A stretch of 50,811 bases of DNA, taken from positions 1-50,811 of the forward strand of contig JADKFA010000031.1 in assembly GCA_016717725.1 (NCBI GenBank), read 5' to 3'. A model generated the notes under the pieces. That model was not told the origin of the DNA and ran no database searches. It saw nothing but the letters and a program-made list of their open reading frames with translations. Position 1 is the first letter of the stretch; each line of letters opens with the position of its first letter. Positions 40,282 to 49,680 of the stretch are shown one piece after another. Source of the DNA: Bacteroidota bacterium. GTDB lineage: Bacteria; Bacteroidota; Bacteroidia; AKYH767-A; OLB10. The position numbers and the translations under genes are program-made.

Positions 40282-41739
40282 CTAATTCATTATTGCAAAC
40301 TTAATTCCTCTTTTAAAATTTTCTTCTGGAACAATAATTTCTAATAAATAAATTCCATTGGAAAGATTGTATGGATTCAAATTTATAGAACAACAATTAT
40401 TTTTAGTAATTAGTCTACCCATTGAATCATACAAGATAAGATTCGCTTTATTAATAAATTCAAAAGCATCAATTTCCACATTTAAATAGCCATTTTTAAT
40501 TATGATTTTTGGATTAATTGGTTGAGCGTTTATTTCATTATTACTTGTAATAATTGAACTGGGAAAGGTTACCATATAACCAACAGGATTAACACCACAA
40601 GAATCGAAAAAACCAGATGCAAAAATGAATGAATCTAACACGGATACATATCCGAGACCATAATTTAAATTACACGTACTTCCAATCGGTTGCCAATTTT
40701 GTCCATCTAAAAGTGCAAAATTTGATAAACTTATAGTATTGTTAAAATCTGCAGAAAAGGCACCTGATATGAGTATTTTTCCATTGTATGTATGAATATA
40801 ACCAACAGGTCCATTTAATCCACCTCCAATATTGTGATAATTCACACCATCATACCCTGTAAAAAAATTTCCAAAAGTTGTATTTGGGTAATTTAATCCA
40901 ATATATAACATTGAATCTGTAGCGAGCATCCCATTTAAATTTGTAACAGGCCATTGACCAACGGGTTTAAACGTCCAGCACAATGTGTCCATAATCAATA
41001 ACCCATCGGGGAATGATACAGGCGTTCCAATACAGGTATCTTTTGAGCCAGCATTTTTAGCCATATACAAATTTCCTTTAAAAGATTCTAAATTGCATGA
41101 GGAACAGTTAACTTCAAAATAGGGGAACAAAACACTTTCAACATAAGATCCATTATACTTAGCAAAATCAGAATAACCAACTGGATTAAATAAATTAGGC
41201 CAGGCAATAAAATTACCACTCATATACAATACTCCATTATGAATACATAAATCTTGAATTTCAGGAAAGTAATTAGGTGAAAATATTTTATCATCAAAAT
41301 AACTTACAGTGTCAACCGGAACCCAATTCGAACCATCCCATTTTGCGATTGGTGCCCTCAAAGGTACATTACCCGTACTATCAAATGCACCAGCAGCAAA
41401 CAGATCTCCATTGCACCTAATTATAGAAACAATTGGCCCATTAAATCCATCTCCCATAGGAAACCAATTAGTACCATCAAATGCTATAATATTATTTGCG
41501 TGAACATTAAAAAGAGTATCAAATCTGCCTCCTAAGATATAGGTTGAAGTAACAGAATCATAATAGGTAATTCTTACTGATTCAAACTCTGTGTAATCTA
41601 CTGTTGTCCATGACTGAGATTTACAAATATTGATTTGTATGAAAGACATTATCACCAAAAAAAGTAAAACTTTTCTTGTAATAATATCTCTTATGTTAAA
41701 GCTTAATAAACTTTTCATTTTTAACTTTTCCATTTTCAT
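40282..41739 (-). CDS. T9SS-exported protein with sorting domain, propeller-like
   Basis: 485 residues. N-terminal signal segment (VLLFLVIMSFIQINICKSQ), about eight imperfect blades with repeated patterns such as W-x-P-M/V-G, GTNWFPMGDGFNGPI, GSNWVPVD, GQNWQPIGS and FDSTGNVPL, then the T9SS type A sorting domain (about 405-485) ending NGIYLLEIIVPEENFKRGIK. Secreted and attached at the surface by type IX secretion; function unknown. The ATG at 41739, or 41718, lies inside the end of the upstream cargo gene (overlap 22-44 nt), so the two are transcribed together. Lower G+C than neighbours by eye. Confidence 0.88.
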   Translation of the reverse strand: MKMEKLKMKSLLSFNIRDIITRKVLLFLVIMSFIQINICKSQSWTTVDYTEFESVRITYYDSVTSTYILGGRFDTLFNVHANNIIAFDGTNWFPMGDGFNGPIVSIIRCNGDLFAAGAFDSTGNVPLRAPIAKWDGSNWVPVDTVSYFDDKIFSPNYFPEIQDLCIHNGVLYMSGNFIAWPNLFNPVGYSDFAKYNGSYVESVLFPYFEVNCSSCNLESFKGNLYMAKNAGSKDTCIGTPVSFPDGLLIMDTLCWTFKPVGQWPVTNLNGMLATDSMLYIGLNYPNTTFGNFFTGYDGVNYHNIGGGLNGPVGYIHTYNGKILISGAFSADFNNTISLSNFALLDGQNWQPIGSTCNLNYGLGYVSVLDSFIFASGFFDSCGVNPVGYMVTFPSSIITSNNEINAQPINPKIIIKNGYLNVEIDAFEFINKANLILYDSMGRLITKNNCCSINLNPYNLSNGIYLLEIIVPEENFKRGIKFAIMN

Positions 41740-43177
41740 CTGTTAAACTAACAATATACACTCCTGGATTAAGTACACTTACTTCTATTTTATTAAATGG
41801 ATTTTCTAACACTTTATTCAAAACTTGCTTTCCAGTTATATCGAATAGAATTAAATGTATCGAAATTTTATTATGCGAAACAATATTTACATTTAATAAG
41901 TCAGTTGCTGGATTCGGATACACATTCAAAGAAGCACCACTACTCGTTATTTCAGGTGTAGCTGTCGGAATACAATAATTCGGATTTTCCATTTGATTAT
42001 TTAATCCCCAACTCGAAGTTTTTCCCTTGAGGTAAATGGCGCTGTGAATATAGTTGCAAGCAAAGCCTAAACTATCGGGATAACGAATTTCACCTAAATA
42101 TCCATCACCCACAACACTTCCAGAATTTCCATAATGTGACACGATGATGGTACCGTTGGGTGATAATTTTAAGCTGCTGAATCCACAATTTATCTGATTG
42201 TAAATAATCGTTTTTGAATTTTGAATAGTAGATTGTATTCCAGAGCTAATATCAAACTGAAGAAGTTTGCCGTTGTCTGGAACAAAACTTATAGCGGTAT
42301 CAATGGCTCCAATGTAAAGAATGGAATTGTTAGGAGAAAAGGAAACTCCATAGCCTCCATCATTAATATTAAGCTGTATGGGATTGCTAATCGCACCTGT
42401 TGAATTATCAAAATCAACCAACGCGGTAATTCCATTGTAGTAAGTTGTAAATGCTAATTTAGCTCCGTTAGGAGAGGCTTTCAATTCGCCAATAGCATCG
42501 AAGTTGGCTAATCCGGGAATCCCTTGCTGAAAGGTTTTAATTACAGGTCCAACTGAATAATAATCGGGCGTTGTATTTATACCCGACGTGGTAATACTAT
42601 AAACAAAGAAATTATTATTTCCATATTCATGTCCGATCAACCAAATGTCTTGTCCGTTTGCATGTCGAACCGCAGTGAGTTTTTCGCAATTGCTGGTGTC
42701 TTTTAAAATATTGAACTTAGAGATTACTCCACCCAGACCTCCATTTAAGTTCATATCAATCTCCGCATAATTTACTCCAATGGCATTAGGATATGAGGGG
42801 TTGGAACTTATGCCTCCTTGTACATCTGCAGTGAAAAAATAGAAAAGATGATTACTGCCCGGTTTCTTGATGGCAATGTTTTGAGTGATACTGTTAGAAA
42901 GTCCTGCGTTGAAACCATTCGCCATCGTGTCGTGATTTGCATTGTAAATATGTATTCCGTTGGAATAAAATAACAATTGTCCAGTTTGCTCATCCGACAT
43001 AGTCACACATCCTTCCCAATTTGAAGCATAGACATTTTCAAAAATGGAATCGGTACAAGAATAAAAATGTACGCCTGCTCCTGATCCTCCAAAATACCAT
43101 TGGCTATCTTGCAATTGAGCATAGAGCGGCATGGAAAATACAATCAAAAGATGAAGAAGAAGTTTAAATTTTTTCAT
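41696..43177 (-). CDS. T9SS-exported WD40-like propeller protein
   Basis: 493 residues. Signal peptide (LLLHLLIVFSMPLYAQ), QDSQWYFGGSGAGVHF start typical of Bacteroidota propeller proteins, blades with LKASPNGAKLAFTTYY, VSFSPNNSILYIGA and LKLSPNGTIIVSHYG, then the type A sorting domain (about 415-493) LNVYPNPATDLLNVNI...GVYIVSLTDENGKV ending in KFIKL. Surface or secreted; no enzymatic motif. First gene of a two-gene cargo operon. Confidence 0.9.
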   Translation of the reverse strand: MKKFKLLLHLLIVFSMPLYAQLQDSQWYFGGSGAGVHFYSCTDSIFENVYASNWEGCVTMSDEQTGQLLFYSNGIHIYNANHDTMANGFNAGLSNSITQNIAIKKPGSNHLFYFFTADVQGGISSNPSYPNAIGVNYAEIDMNLNGGLGGVISKFNILKDTSNCEKLTAVRHANGQDIWLIGHEYGNNNFFVYSITTSGINTTPDYYSVGPVIKTFQQGIPGLANFDAIGELKASPNGAKLAFTTYYNGITALVDFDNSTGAISNPIQLNINDGGYGVSFSPNNSILYIGAIDTAISFVPDNGKLLQFDISSGIQSTIQNSKTIIYNQINCGFSSLKLSPNGTIIVSHYGNSGSVVGDGYLGEIRYPDSLGFACNYIHSAIYLKGKTSSWGLNNQMENPNYCIPTATPEITSSGASLNVYPNPATDLLNVNIVSHNKISIHLILFDITGKQVLNKVLENPFNKIEVSVLNPGVYIVSLTDENGKVKNEKFIKL

Positions 43178-43354
43178 TTGAAAATATCGTTGATTAAGAA
43201 ATAAAACTCCACTTGAACTTTTCGATCATGACTCTATTTGGAATTTAGACTAAATGCTATTTGAGTATTCTCTTGATAAACTTGATTTTTAAATACACCC
43301 TCTCCTTTTTTATCCTCGCCTTCAGGAGAGGCCAATGTCATTATGTTAATGAAT

Positions 43355-44153
43355 GTTGACCCAGAATGGGTCATATGTTTATAGAGAAAATGCAATTTGT
43401 TGTTGTTCGACCCCATCGGGGGTCGGTTTGTTCTTTTTTTTTTTTTTTTTTTGTTTTCGTCAGCGTTGTTTTGTTATTTTAATAATTAGTTTGTGTGGGT
43501 ATTAGGGGGTGGGGAAGGTTTGTTCGGGGTTGGGGAGTTGTTTTTGGGATGTTGATTGTTCGACCCTTCGGTCGTATGTTTTACGTTCTTTTTTTTTTTC
43601 TATAAATATGTGATGCCTTCGGCATCGTAATTTTTATTTTTTGAAATTAGAAGATAGGCTAATCTCATGAGGTTAAGAAATGTTGACCCAGAATGGGTCA
43701 TATGTTTATAGAGAAAATGCAATTTGATGTTGTTCGACCCCTTCGGGGTCGTATGTTTTTGCGTTCTTTTTTTTCTATAAACATGTGATGCCTTCGGCAT
43801 CGTAATTTTTATTTTTTTGAAATTAGAAGATAGGCTAATCTCATGAGGTTAAGAAATGTTGACCCAGAATGGGTCATATGTTTATAGAGAAAATGCAATT
43901 TGATGTTGTTCGACCCCTTCGGGGTCGTGTGTTTTGCGTTCTATTTTTTCTATAAACATGTGATGCCTTCGGCATCGTGATTTTAATTTTTTGAAATTAG
44001 AAGATAGGCTAATCTCATGAGGTTAAGAAATGTTGACCCAGAATGGGTCATATGTTTATAGAGAAAATGCAATTTGATGTTGTTCGACCCCTTCGGGGTC
44101 GTATGTTTTTGCGTTCTTTTTTTTCTATAAACATGTGATGCCTTCGGCATCGT
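43355..44153. repeat. Tandem array: three 175-bp units plus a diverged fourth
   Basis: Units start (GAAATTAG) at 43643, 43819 and 43993, spacing 176 and 174. A diverged copy at 43355-43642 is interrupted by a G/T-rich stretch with a run of 19 T (43434-43452). Each unit has GACCCAGAATGGGTC, an outer stem ATGTTTATAGA/TCTATAAACAT enclosing CGACCCC-TTC-GGGGTCG, and GATGCC-TTC-GGCATC. No ORF that looks real. It separates prfC from the T9SS cargo pair. Confidence 0.88.
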
Positions 44154-44276
44154 GATGATTTAATTTTCTTAAATCATGAAGTAATCATAATTAATAACTA
44201 AAGATACTGAGTTTTTTGAATATGGCGTAATTATTAAAGAAAAATTACAAGATTCAGGAAATAATTAAGAATTAGC

Positions 44277-45874
44277 CTACGATTCCATCAACGCCTTCCT
44301 CTTAAACTCAGAGGTGAAATGGAATTGAACTTCCGGATAATTCTTGATCATCTGGTCGAGCATCCATTGTGAATCGGCTAAGTACACTAGGTTATTGTCT
44401 TTGTCGGTAGCTACTTGATGTTGGCGGAAACGTACAAATTCATCCAATTTGTTTTTATCATCACACGTAATCCAACAGGCTTTGTAGACACTAATCATAT
44501 TAAACCGACAAGAGGATCCATACTCATGCTCTAAGCGATACTGGATTACTTCAATTGCAATTCTCCAACGGTACCTACAATTTTTCGATTTCCGCCATAC
44601 TGAATGAATAACTGTGCAACCCCTTCGTCAGTTAATTGTGTAATTCCTTTTTCGAGTTGCTTGGATTTCATCGGATCCGTGTTCACCAATTCTTTAAATA
44701 TTTCAGGCGAGAAACTTGGAATTCCCTGGAAGTTTAAGTTTTCGCCTTGTGATAAGGTATCTCCAATTTTAAAGTTTCCACTGTCATATAATCCAATCAC
44801 ATCTCCTGGGTAAGCTTCATCGATGATATTCTTACTTTGCCCGAGGAAAGTTGCAGGATTATTAAAGCGCATGTCCTTATCTAAACGCACATGATGATAG
44901 AATTTTCCGCGTTCAAATTTCCCACTGCATACTCTCAAAAATGCGATTCGATCGCGGTGACGCGGATCTAAGTTGGCGTGAATTTTAAAGATGAATCCTG
45001 TAAAATTTTTATCGTCGGGATGAATTTCTCTTTTGTCAGTTGGTCTACTGCCAGGTACTGGCGAAATTTTAATGAAGGTATCCAGCATTTCCTTTACTCC
45101 GAAATTATTGATGGCCGAACCGAAAAATACGGGAGCTAACTTCCCACTTAAATAATCTTTGGTATCGAAAGGTTCGTAAACACCTTCAATTAATTCAACA
45201 TCTTCACGAATTTGCTTTGCATATTGCCCCGCTAATTTATCGACAGCCGGATCCGCTAAATCGGTGATAGCAACGCCCATCGGTTTTTTCTCACTTCCGG
45301 GAGTAAATGCGTATAAACTTTGATCGAAAAGATTGTAAACTCCTTTGAAAGTTTGTCCAACACTGATGGGCCAACTTAAGGGACGTACTTTAATTTTTAA
45401 TTTTTCTTCTAACTCATCTAACAAATCAAAAGGATACTTTCCTTCACGATCCATCTTATTTACAAAAATGATCACAGGAGTATCTCGCATTCTGCAAACT
45501 TCCATTAATTTGTAAGTTTGTTCCTCAACTCCTTTTTGACAATCGATCACTAAAATTACACTATCAACTGCCGTTAGAGTTCTATATGTATCTTCCGCAA
45601 AGTCTTTGTGACCGGGTGTATCCAACAGTGTAATGAGCGTATCATTGTATTCAAAATTCATGACCGATGTAGCAACCGAGATTCCCCGCTGTCTTTCAAT
45701 CTCCATAAAATCGGAGGTAGCACTTTTCTTGATTTTATTCGACTTTACGGCTCCTGCCGTCTGAATCGCCCCTCCAAAAAGAAGAAACTTCTCCGTCAAT
45801 GTCGTTTTTCCGGCATCTGGATGGGAGATGATGGCAAATGTCCTTCTTTTTTTAATTTCCTGATTAATACTCAT
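44277..45874 (-). CDS. prfC: Peptide chain release factor 3 (1-nt frameshift near residue 441)
   Basis: GTPase that recycles RF1/RF2 from the ribosome. Corrected length 532 residues, as usual. G1 SHPDAGKTT, G3 DTPGHKDF, G4 NKMDREG; EF-Tu-like domain 2 about 300-390. The frame from 45874 stops at 44546 after GELQLK. Adding one base to the AA at 44553-44554 (plus strand) restores GELQFEVIQYRLEHEYG and joins the frame ending at 44277, which carries the C-terminal domain (FRQHQVATDKDNNLVYLADS). Without correction the protein would lack about 90 residues. Likely a sequencing error. Confidence 0.92.
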
Positions 45875-45891
45875 ATACTACAATTGGACTG

Positions 45892-45899
45892 CAAAGGTA
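45892..45899 (-). promoter_or_regulatory. -7 element TACCTTTG for prfC
   Basis: Minus-strand match to TAnnTTTG, 17 nt before the ATG at 45874; divergent from the OmpH-like gene's box at 45939. Confidence 0.55.
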
Positions 45900-45938
45900 C
45901 GCAGCCAAATCCATTTATTTAGGTTTCTGAGGCTTTTC

Positions 45939-45946
45939 TATCTTTG
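45939..45946 (+). promoter_or_regulatory. -7 element TATCTTTG for the OmpH-like gene
   Basis: Match to TAnnTTTG. It overlaps the first possible TTG start (45944), which argues that translation starts later, at 45962. Confidence 0.55.
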
Positions 45947-45961
45947 CAAAAAAATAAGATC

Positions 45962-46525
45962 TTGAAACAAGCCTCTCTGATTCTCAATGGTATACTTATA
46001 ATAGCAGTAGCCTTTCTCTATTATAAAGTGTTCAGCAATCCTGAAACCACGCATACGCCGCTCTCGGTGAAAGCGAGCCAATCCAAAATAGTTTTTGTGA
46101 ATTCCGATTCTTTGATGGATAGCTATTCTCTTTTCAAGGAGATGTCGGCAAGTATGGAAAAGAAACGCGATAGCCTCGATCAACTCCTTACCGCTCGTGG
46201 AACTAGTCTGGAGAATGAAATTAAAACCTACCAAGAAAGTGCTGCTGGAATGAGTGACGGGGAAAGACAATTGCGCGAAGAATCGTTAATGAGAAAGCAA
46301 CAAGCCTTGATGGCGGACAGAGAAAATCTTTTAGATAAGTTGAAAGCGGAAGAATCCGATTTAACCGATAGTATTCACTCGGATTTGATGCGTTATTTGA
46401 AAACGTACAATAAGAATCAACAATATGATTTTATCCTTGGTTACTCACGCGGGGGTGGAATATTATTCGCCAACGACTCATTGGATGTAACAAAACAAGT
46501 TGTAGAAGGATTGAATAAAAAATAA
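45962..46525 (+). CDS. OmpH/Skp-like periplasmic chaperone
   Basis: About 187 residues from the TTG at 45962; an earlier TTG at 45944 lies inside the -7 box and is unlikely. N-terminal signal anchor (LILNGILIIAVAFLYYKV), then IVFVNSDSLMDSYSLFKEM and a long coiled-coil hairpin (about 60-150; KKRDSLDQLLTARGTSLENEI), ending YDFILGYSRGGGILFANDSLDVT, the usual end of Bacteroidota OmpH proteins. Would hold outer-membrane proteins in the periplasm. The non-ATG start is uncommon; uncertain by a few codons. Closed by two hairpins. Confidence 0.85.
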   Translation: MKQASLILNGILIIAVAFLYYKVFSNPETTHTPLSVKASQSKIVFVNSDSLMDSYSLFKEMSASMEKKRDSLDQLLTARGTSLENEIKTYQESAAGMSDGERQLREESLMRKQQALMADRENLLDKLKAEESDLTDSIHSDLMRYLKTYNKNQQYDFILGYSRGGGILFANDSLDVTKQVVEGLNKK

Positions 46526-46533
46526 AGGAATAA

Positions 46534-46592
46534 CAAAGGGGTAGAATTTATTCTGCCCCTTTGTTTAGGGTAGAAAATTTTCTGCCCCTTTA
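46534..46592. terminator. Two consecutive terminator hairpins between convergent genes
   Basis: AAAGGGG(T)AGAA-TTTA-TTCT(G)CCCCTTT at 46535-46562, then a similar GGGTAGAAAATTTTCTGCCC at 46568-46587. The two share sequence, so one is a copy of the other. They can serve the OmpH-like gene (plus) and the kinase gene (minus). Confidence 0.75.
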
Positions 46593-46603
46593 TCAATTTT
46601 CAT

Positions 46604-47251
46604 TTACGGTTGAAACAACCCATGAATCTCGCCATTAATTTTATTAATGACCATTCCTAAATGTTCTGGATTTTCAGCGAAGTTAATATCGTCGATATCG
46701 ATGATTAAAAGCTTGCCTAATTCATATTGAGAAATCCAAGCTTCGTAACGTTCATTTAATCTTTTTAGATAATCGATACGGATGGAATTTTCATACGTTC
46801 TTCCGCGCTTTTCAATTTGACGTACAAGAGCAGGAACCGTTCCTCTCAAGTAAATCAATAAATCAGGTGGTTGAACGAAGTTGCTCATCAAATTAAATAA
46901 CTCCAAGTAATTATTAAAATCACGAGTAGTCATTAATCCCATTGCGTGCAAGTTTGGTGCGAAAATATAGGAATCTTCATAGATGGTTCTATCTTGAATT
47001 ACCGTTTTACTTGCTTTTCTAATTTTGATGATTTGATTGAATCGACTGTTCAAGAAATAAATCTGCAAATTGAATGACCAGCGTTGCATGTCTTCATAAA
47101 AATCATTTAAGTAAGGATTATCGTCCACATCTTCATAATGTGGTTCCCACTTTAAATTTTTGGCAAGTAGACTGGTAAGCGTAGTTTTACCAGAACCAAT
47201 ATTTCCGGCAACTGCGATATGCATGTTTTTGGTGTTTGAACTTGTAGCCAA
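46604..47251 (-). CDS. Deoxynucleoside kinase
   Basis: 215 residues. P-loop GNIGSGKTTL (about 16-25), EDVDDNPYL, the DRTIYED motif (DRS-type base/substrate residues), and the lid RGRTYENSIRIDYLKRLNERYE. dGK/dAK family of Bacteroidota and Gram-positives, phosphorylating purine or pyrimidine deoxynucleosides for salvage. Could instead start at the Met at 47224 (MHIAVAGN). Lies after the GH3-auxin and propeller genes in the same direction with a 96-nt gap. Confidence 0.92.
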   Translation of the reverse strand: MATSSNTKNMHIAVAGNIGSGKTTLTSLLAKNLKWEPHYEDVDDNPYLNDFYEDMQRWSFNLQIYFLNSRFNQIIKIRKASKTVIQDRTIYEDSYIFAPNLHAMGLMTTRDFNNYLELFNLMSNFVQPPDLLIYLRGTVPALVRQIEKRGRTYENSIRIDYLKRLNERYEAWISQYELGKLLIIDIDDINFAENPEHLGMVINKINGEIHGLFQP

Positions 47252-47347
47252 GGTGTCTTATTTTATTACTTAGAAATCGGAGAACTTTTTCCCGAATGCA
47301 TCAAAAATAACTGCTGTAATCAAGCCTACCAAAATGTGTTGAAAAGT

Positions 47348-48127
47348 TCATTGAGGGAAATAGAGGGTTTCTTGGTCGAGAAACCAGCATTTCTCCTCTG
47401 AAAAATAGGCTTTTACAGCGTTTTTGGGGCATAAATTATTTTCTTTTTGAAAGGCATTCAAGTTCATTTGATAACTCATTAATTGCCCTTTATCAGAATA
47501 GATGAGACTATTTTCACTCAATTGGAGCACGATGGATGGAGTATCTAGCGGAATCGACTTCAATTTGGTTCCAAATTGATCAAATATGATAATCCCTTGC
47601 TGGTCGTGCATCACAACCCAGTTTTGGTTAGCTATTAAGCGCAGAGGATTGGGTCTTCGCCCTGTAAGCTGTGTTAAGTCAACGGAAAGTGCAGATGACT
47701 TTAATCTCGTATCAATTTTGATTAAGGAAGCGCTGATCTCATCAAAGATCCATATTCCTTGATCTGGTGTGCCTGCCATCACTTTGGGTTGAATGATGCC
47801 CATGCTGCGTAAATCCAGTTCGCTCTGGTCGACAAGGTTATTGTCTAAGATTCGAATGACCGCCTGAGCGGAATAGAAGACTAAGATGCGAAGCGGATTA
47901 TTTACATCAATAGCACTGGGAGCCCCTAAATTTTTCATGCTATAACGCACTAACTCTTTTCCCGCATTATTTACTTTAACAAGCTCATCGTTTTTTAGAT
48001 AGTAACAATTTCCTAATGGATCTACTTCGAAATTGGAAACGTTGTCAATTTGTTTTCTCTCCTGTTGAGCGAAAGTTGAAAATGCAGCATGAAAAACAAT
48101 AAATAGGAGGAGGAATGTCTTATACAT
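47348..48127 (-). CDS. Exported propeller-like protein of unknown function
   Basis: 259 residues. Signal peptide (FLLLFIVFHAAFSTFAQ), then repeated strand patterns (VDPLGNCYYLKNDELVKVNNAG, IRILDNNLVDQSELDLRS, IWIFDEISASLIKIDTR, IIIFDQFGTKLKSI) suggesting a partial beta-propeller. No catalytic motif and no T9SS tail. Its ATG overlaps the end of the GH3-auxin gene by 8 nt, a close coupling that suggests co-expression; the functional link is unknown. Confidence 0.8.
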   Translation of the reverse strand: MYKTFLLLFIVFHAAFSTFAQQERKQIDNVSNFEVDPLGNCYYLKNDELVKVNNAGKELVRYSMKNLGAPSAIDVNNPLRILVFYSAQAVIRILDNNLVDQSELDLRSMGIIQPKVMAGTPDQGIWIFDEISASLIKIDTRLKSSALSVDLTQLTGRRPNPLRLIANQNWVVMHDQQGIIIFDQFGTKLKSIPLDTPSIVLQLSENSLIYSDKGQLMSYQMNLNAFQKENNLCPKNAVKAYFSEEKCWFLDQETLYFPQ

Positions 48128-49640
48128 TTAAAACAAAATTATTTAAAATCTCTTCTACATAATTTCTGTGATTGGCCAATCGAGGTACCTTGTGTTGTCC
48201 GCCCAATTTCTCTCTTGATTTCATCCAGTTGTGAAAGGTGTTGGTTGGCAAACTTCTCACAATGGGCAAACTTAATACTTTGTCACGATAGCGTTTAGCT
48301 TCGTAGTCGGAATTGATTTGTTTTAGTGCATTGTCGAGATACACGCTAAAGTCGTTTATATCAACAGGAGGACACGCAAATTCAATTAACCATTCATGGG
48401 CGCCTCCATGTTCTGCATCAAAATATACGGGAGCTGCTGTATAATCTTTAATGGTAGCGCCGCTTGATTTGCATGCAATAGCCAATGCTTTTTCTGCATT
48501 GTCAATGATTAATTCTTCACCAAAAGCATTAATGAAATGCATGGTCCTTCCAGTGATACGAATGCGAAATGGATTCAACGATGTGAAGGTTACGGTATCT
48601 CCAATTTTATATCTCCACAATCCAGCATTGGTAGTAATGATGATAGCATAGTTTTCATTTAACTTAACTTGATCTAAAGTAAGTGTTTCAGGAAAATCTT
48701 TGTCCCATTCACTCATCGGTAAAAATTCGTAGTAAATGCCGTAGTCTAACATCAACAACATTTCCTCTGAATTAGATTGGTCTTGAATTCCAAAAAATCC
48801 TTCCGATGCATTGTATGTTTCCAAATAATTCATCTGAGAACTAGGGATCAACTGTCGGAATTGCTCTCTATAAGGACTAAAATTTACGGCGCCATGAACA
48901 AAGAGTTCAAGGTTGGGCCAAACTTCTGTCAAATCTTTTTTGCCACTCAATTCCAAAATTCTTTTTAGCAACACTAATGTCCAGGATGGAACACCCGCAA
49001 TATTGGTTACATTCTCATTCATGGTGGTTTGAGCAATGCGTTCAATTTTTTCTTCCCATTCATCCATCAATGCAATGGAACGTTCTGGCGTACGAAACAA
49101 TTGTATCCAAAATGGAAGATTCTGAATGAGAATGGCACTTAAGTCTCCATAAAAAGAATCGTTAGAGTTAGAATTTAATTGGTGACTTCCACCTAGTGTA
49201 AGCAACTTACCATTGAATAATTGAGTCTCTGGATTGTTATGAAAGTACAGACATAATAAATCTTTTCCTCCTTTGTAATGACATTCTTCTAACGCTTCGT
49301 TGGTGACGGGAATGAATTTTGACTTGTCGTTCGTTGTTCCACTCGATTTTGCAAACCAACGCACATCACTCGACCAAAGTAATTGCTGTTCTCCAGCTTT
49401 CAATCGAAGAATATAAGGTTTTAAACTTTCGTAATCTTGAAGTGGAATTCTATTTCTGAATTCTTTAGAACTAGAGATAGAAGAAAAATCAAAGCGCCTA
49501 CCAAATTCTGTATACCGTGCAGAAATAATAAGACGTTTTAATAAATCCTGTTGCACCTCATTCGGAAATTTCATGAACAGCTCGATCTGATGCAATCGTT
49601 GCTTCATAATCCACGAAAGTACCGAACTAATAATGGCCAT
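48120..49640 (-). CDS. GH3 auxin-responsive-promoter family acyl-acid amido synthetase
   Basis: 506 residues. Adenylating enzyme of the ANL superfamily. ATP motif KSSGTTNDKSKFIPVT, acyl site YNASEGFFGIQDQ, YEFLP, and RYKIGDTVTF...RITGRTMHFINAFGEEL with the C-terminal domain (about 385-500). Plant members join jasmonate or auxin to amino acids; bacterial substrates are unknown. First of a tight pair with the propeller gene. TAATTTTA, 26 nt before the ATG, is a possible -7 box. Confidence 0.9.
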   Translation of the reverse strand: MAIISSVLSWIMKQRLHQIELFMKFPNEVQQDLLKRLIISARYTEFGRRFDFSSISSSKEFRNRIPLQDYESLKPYILRLKAGEQQLLWSSDVRWFAKSSGTTNDKSKFIPVTNEALEECHYKGGKDLLCLYFHNNPETQLFNGKLLTLGGSHQLNSNSNDSFYGDLSAILIQNLPFWIQLFRTPERSIALMDEWEEKIERIAQTTMNENVTNIAGVPSWTLVLLKRILELSGKKDLTEVWPNLELFVHGAVNFSPYREQFRQLIPSSQMNYLETYNASEGFFGIQDQSNSEEMLLMLDYGIYYEFLPMSEWDKDFPETLTLDQVKLNENYAIIITTNAGLWRYKIGDTVTFTSLNPFRIRITGRTMHFINAFGEELIIDNAEKALAIACKSSGATIKDYTAAPVYFDAEHGGAHEWLIEFACPPVDINDFSVYLDNALKQINSDYEAKRYRDKVLSLPIVRSLPTNTFHNWMKSREKLGGQHKVPRLANHRNYVEEILNNFVLNV

Positions 49641-49680
49641 GAGGGTGAATGATTAAAGGCTTAGCATAAAATTAGTGAAT

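Noticed and set aside
43643..44153. CRISPR or VNTR inside a gene
   Set aside because: Units of 175 bp without spacers and without a continuous frame.
47265..47340. Short hydrophobic minus-strand peptide (HILVGLITAVIFDAF) between the propeller and kinase genes
   Set aside because: No start codon after the preceding stop in that frame; too short to support.
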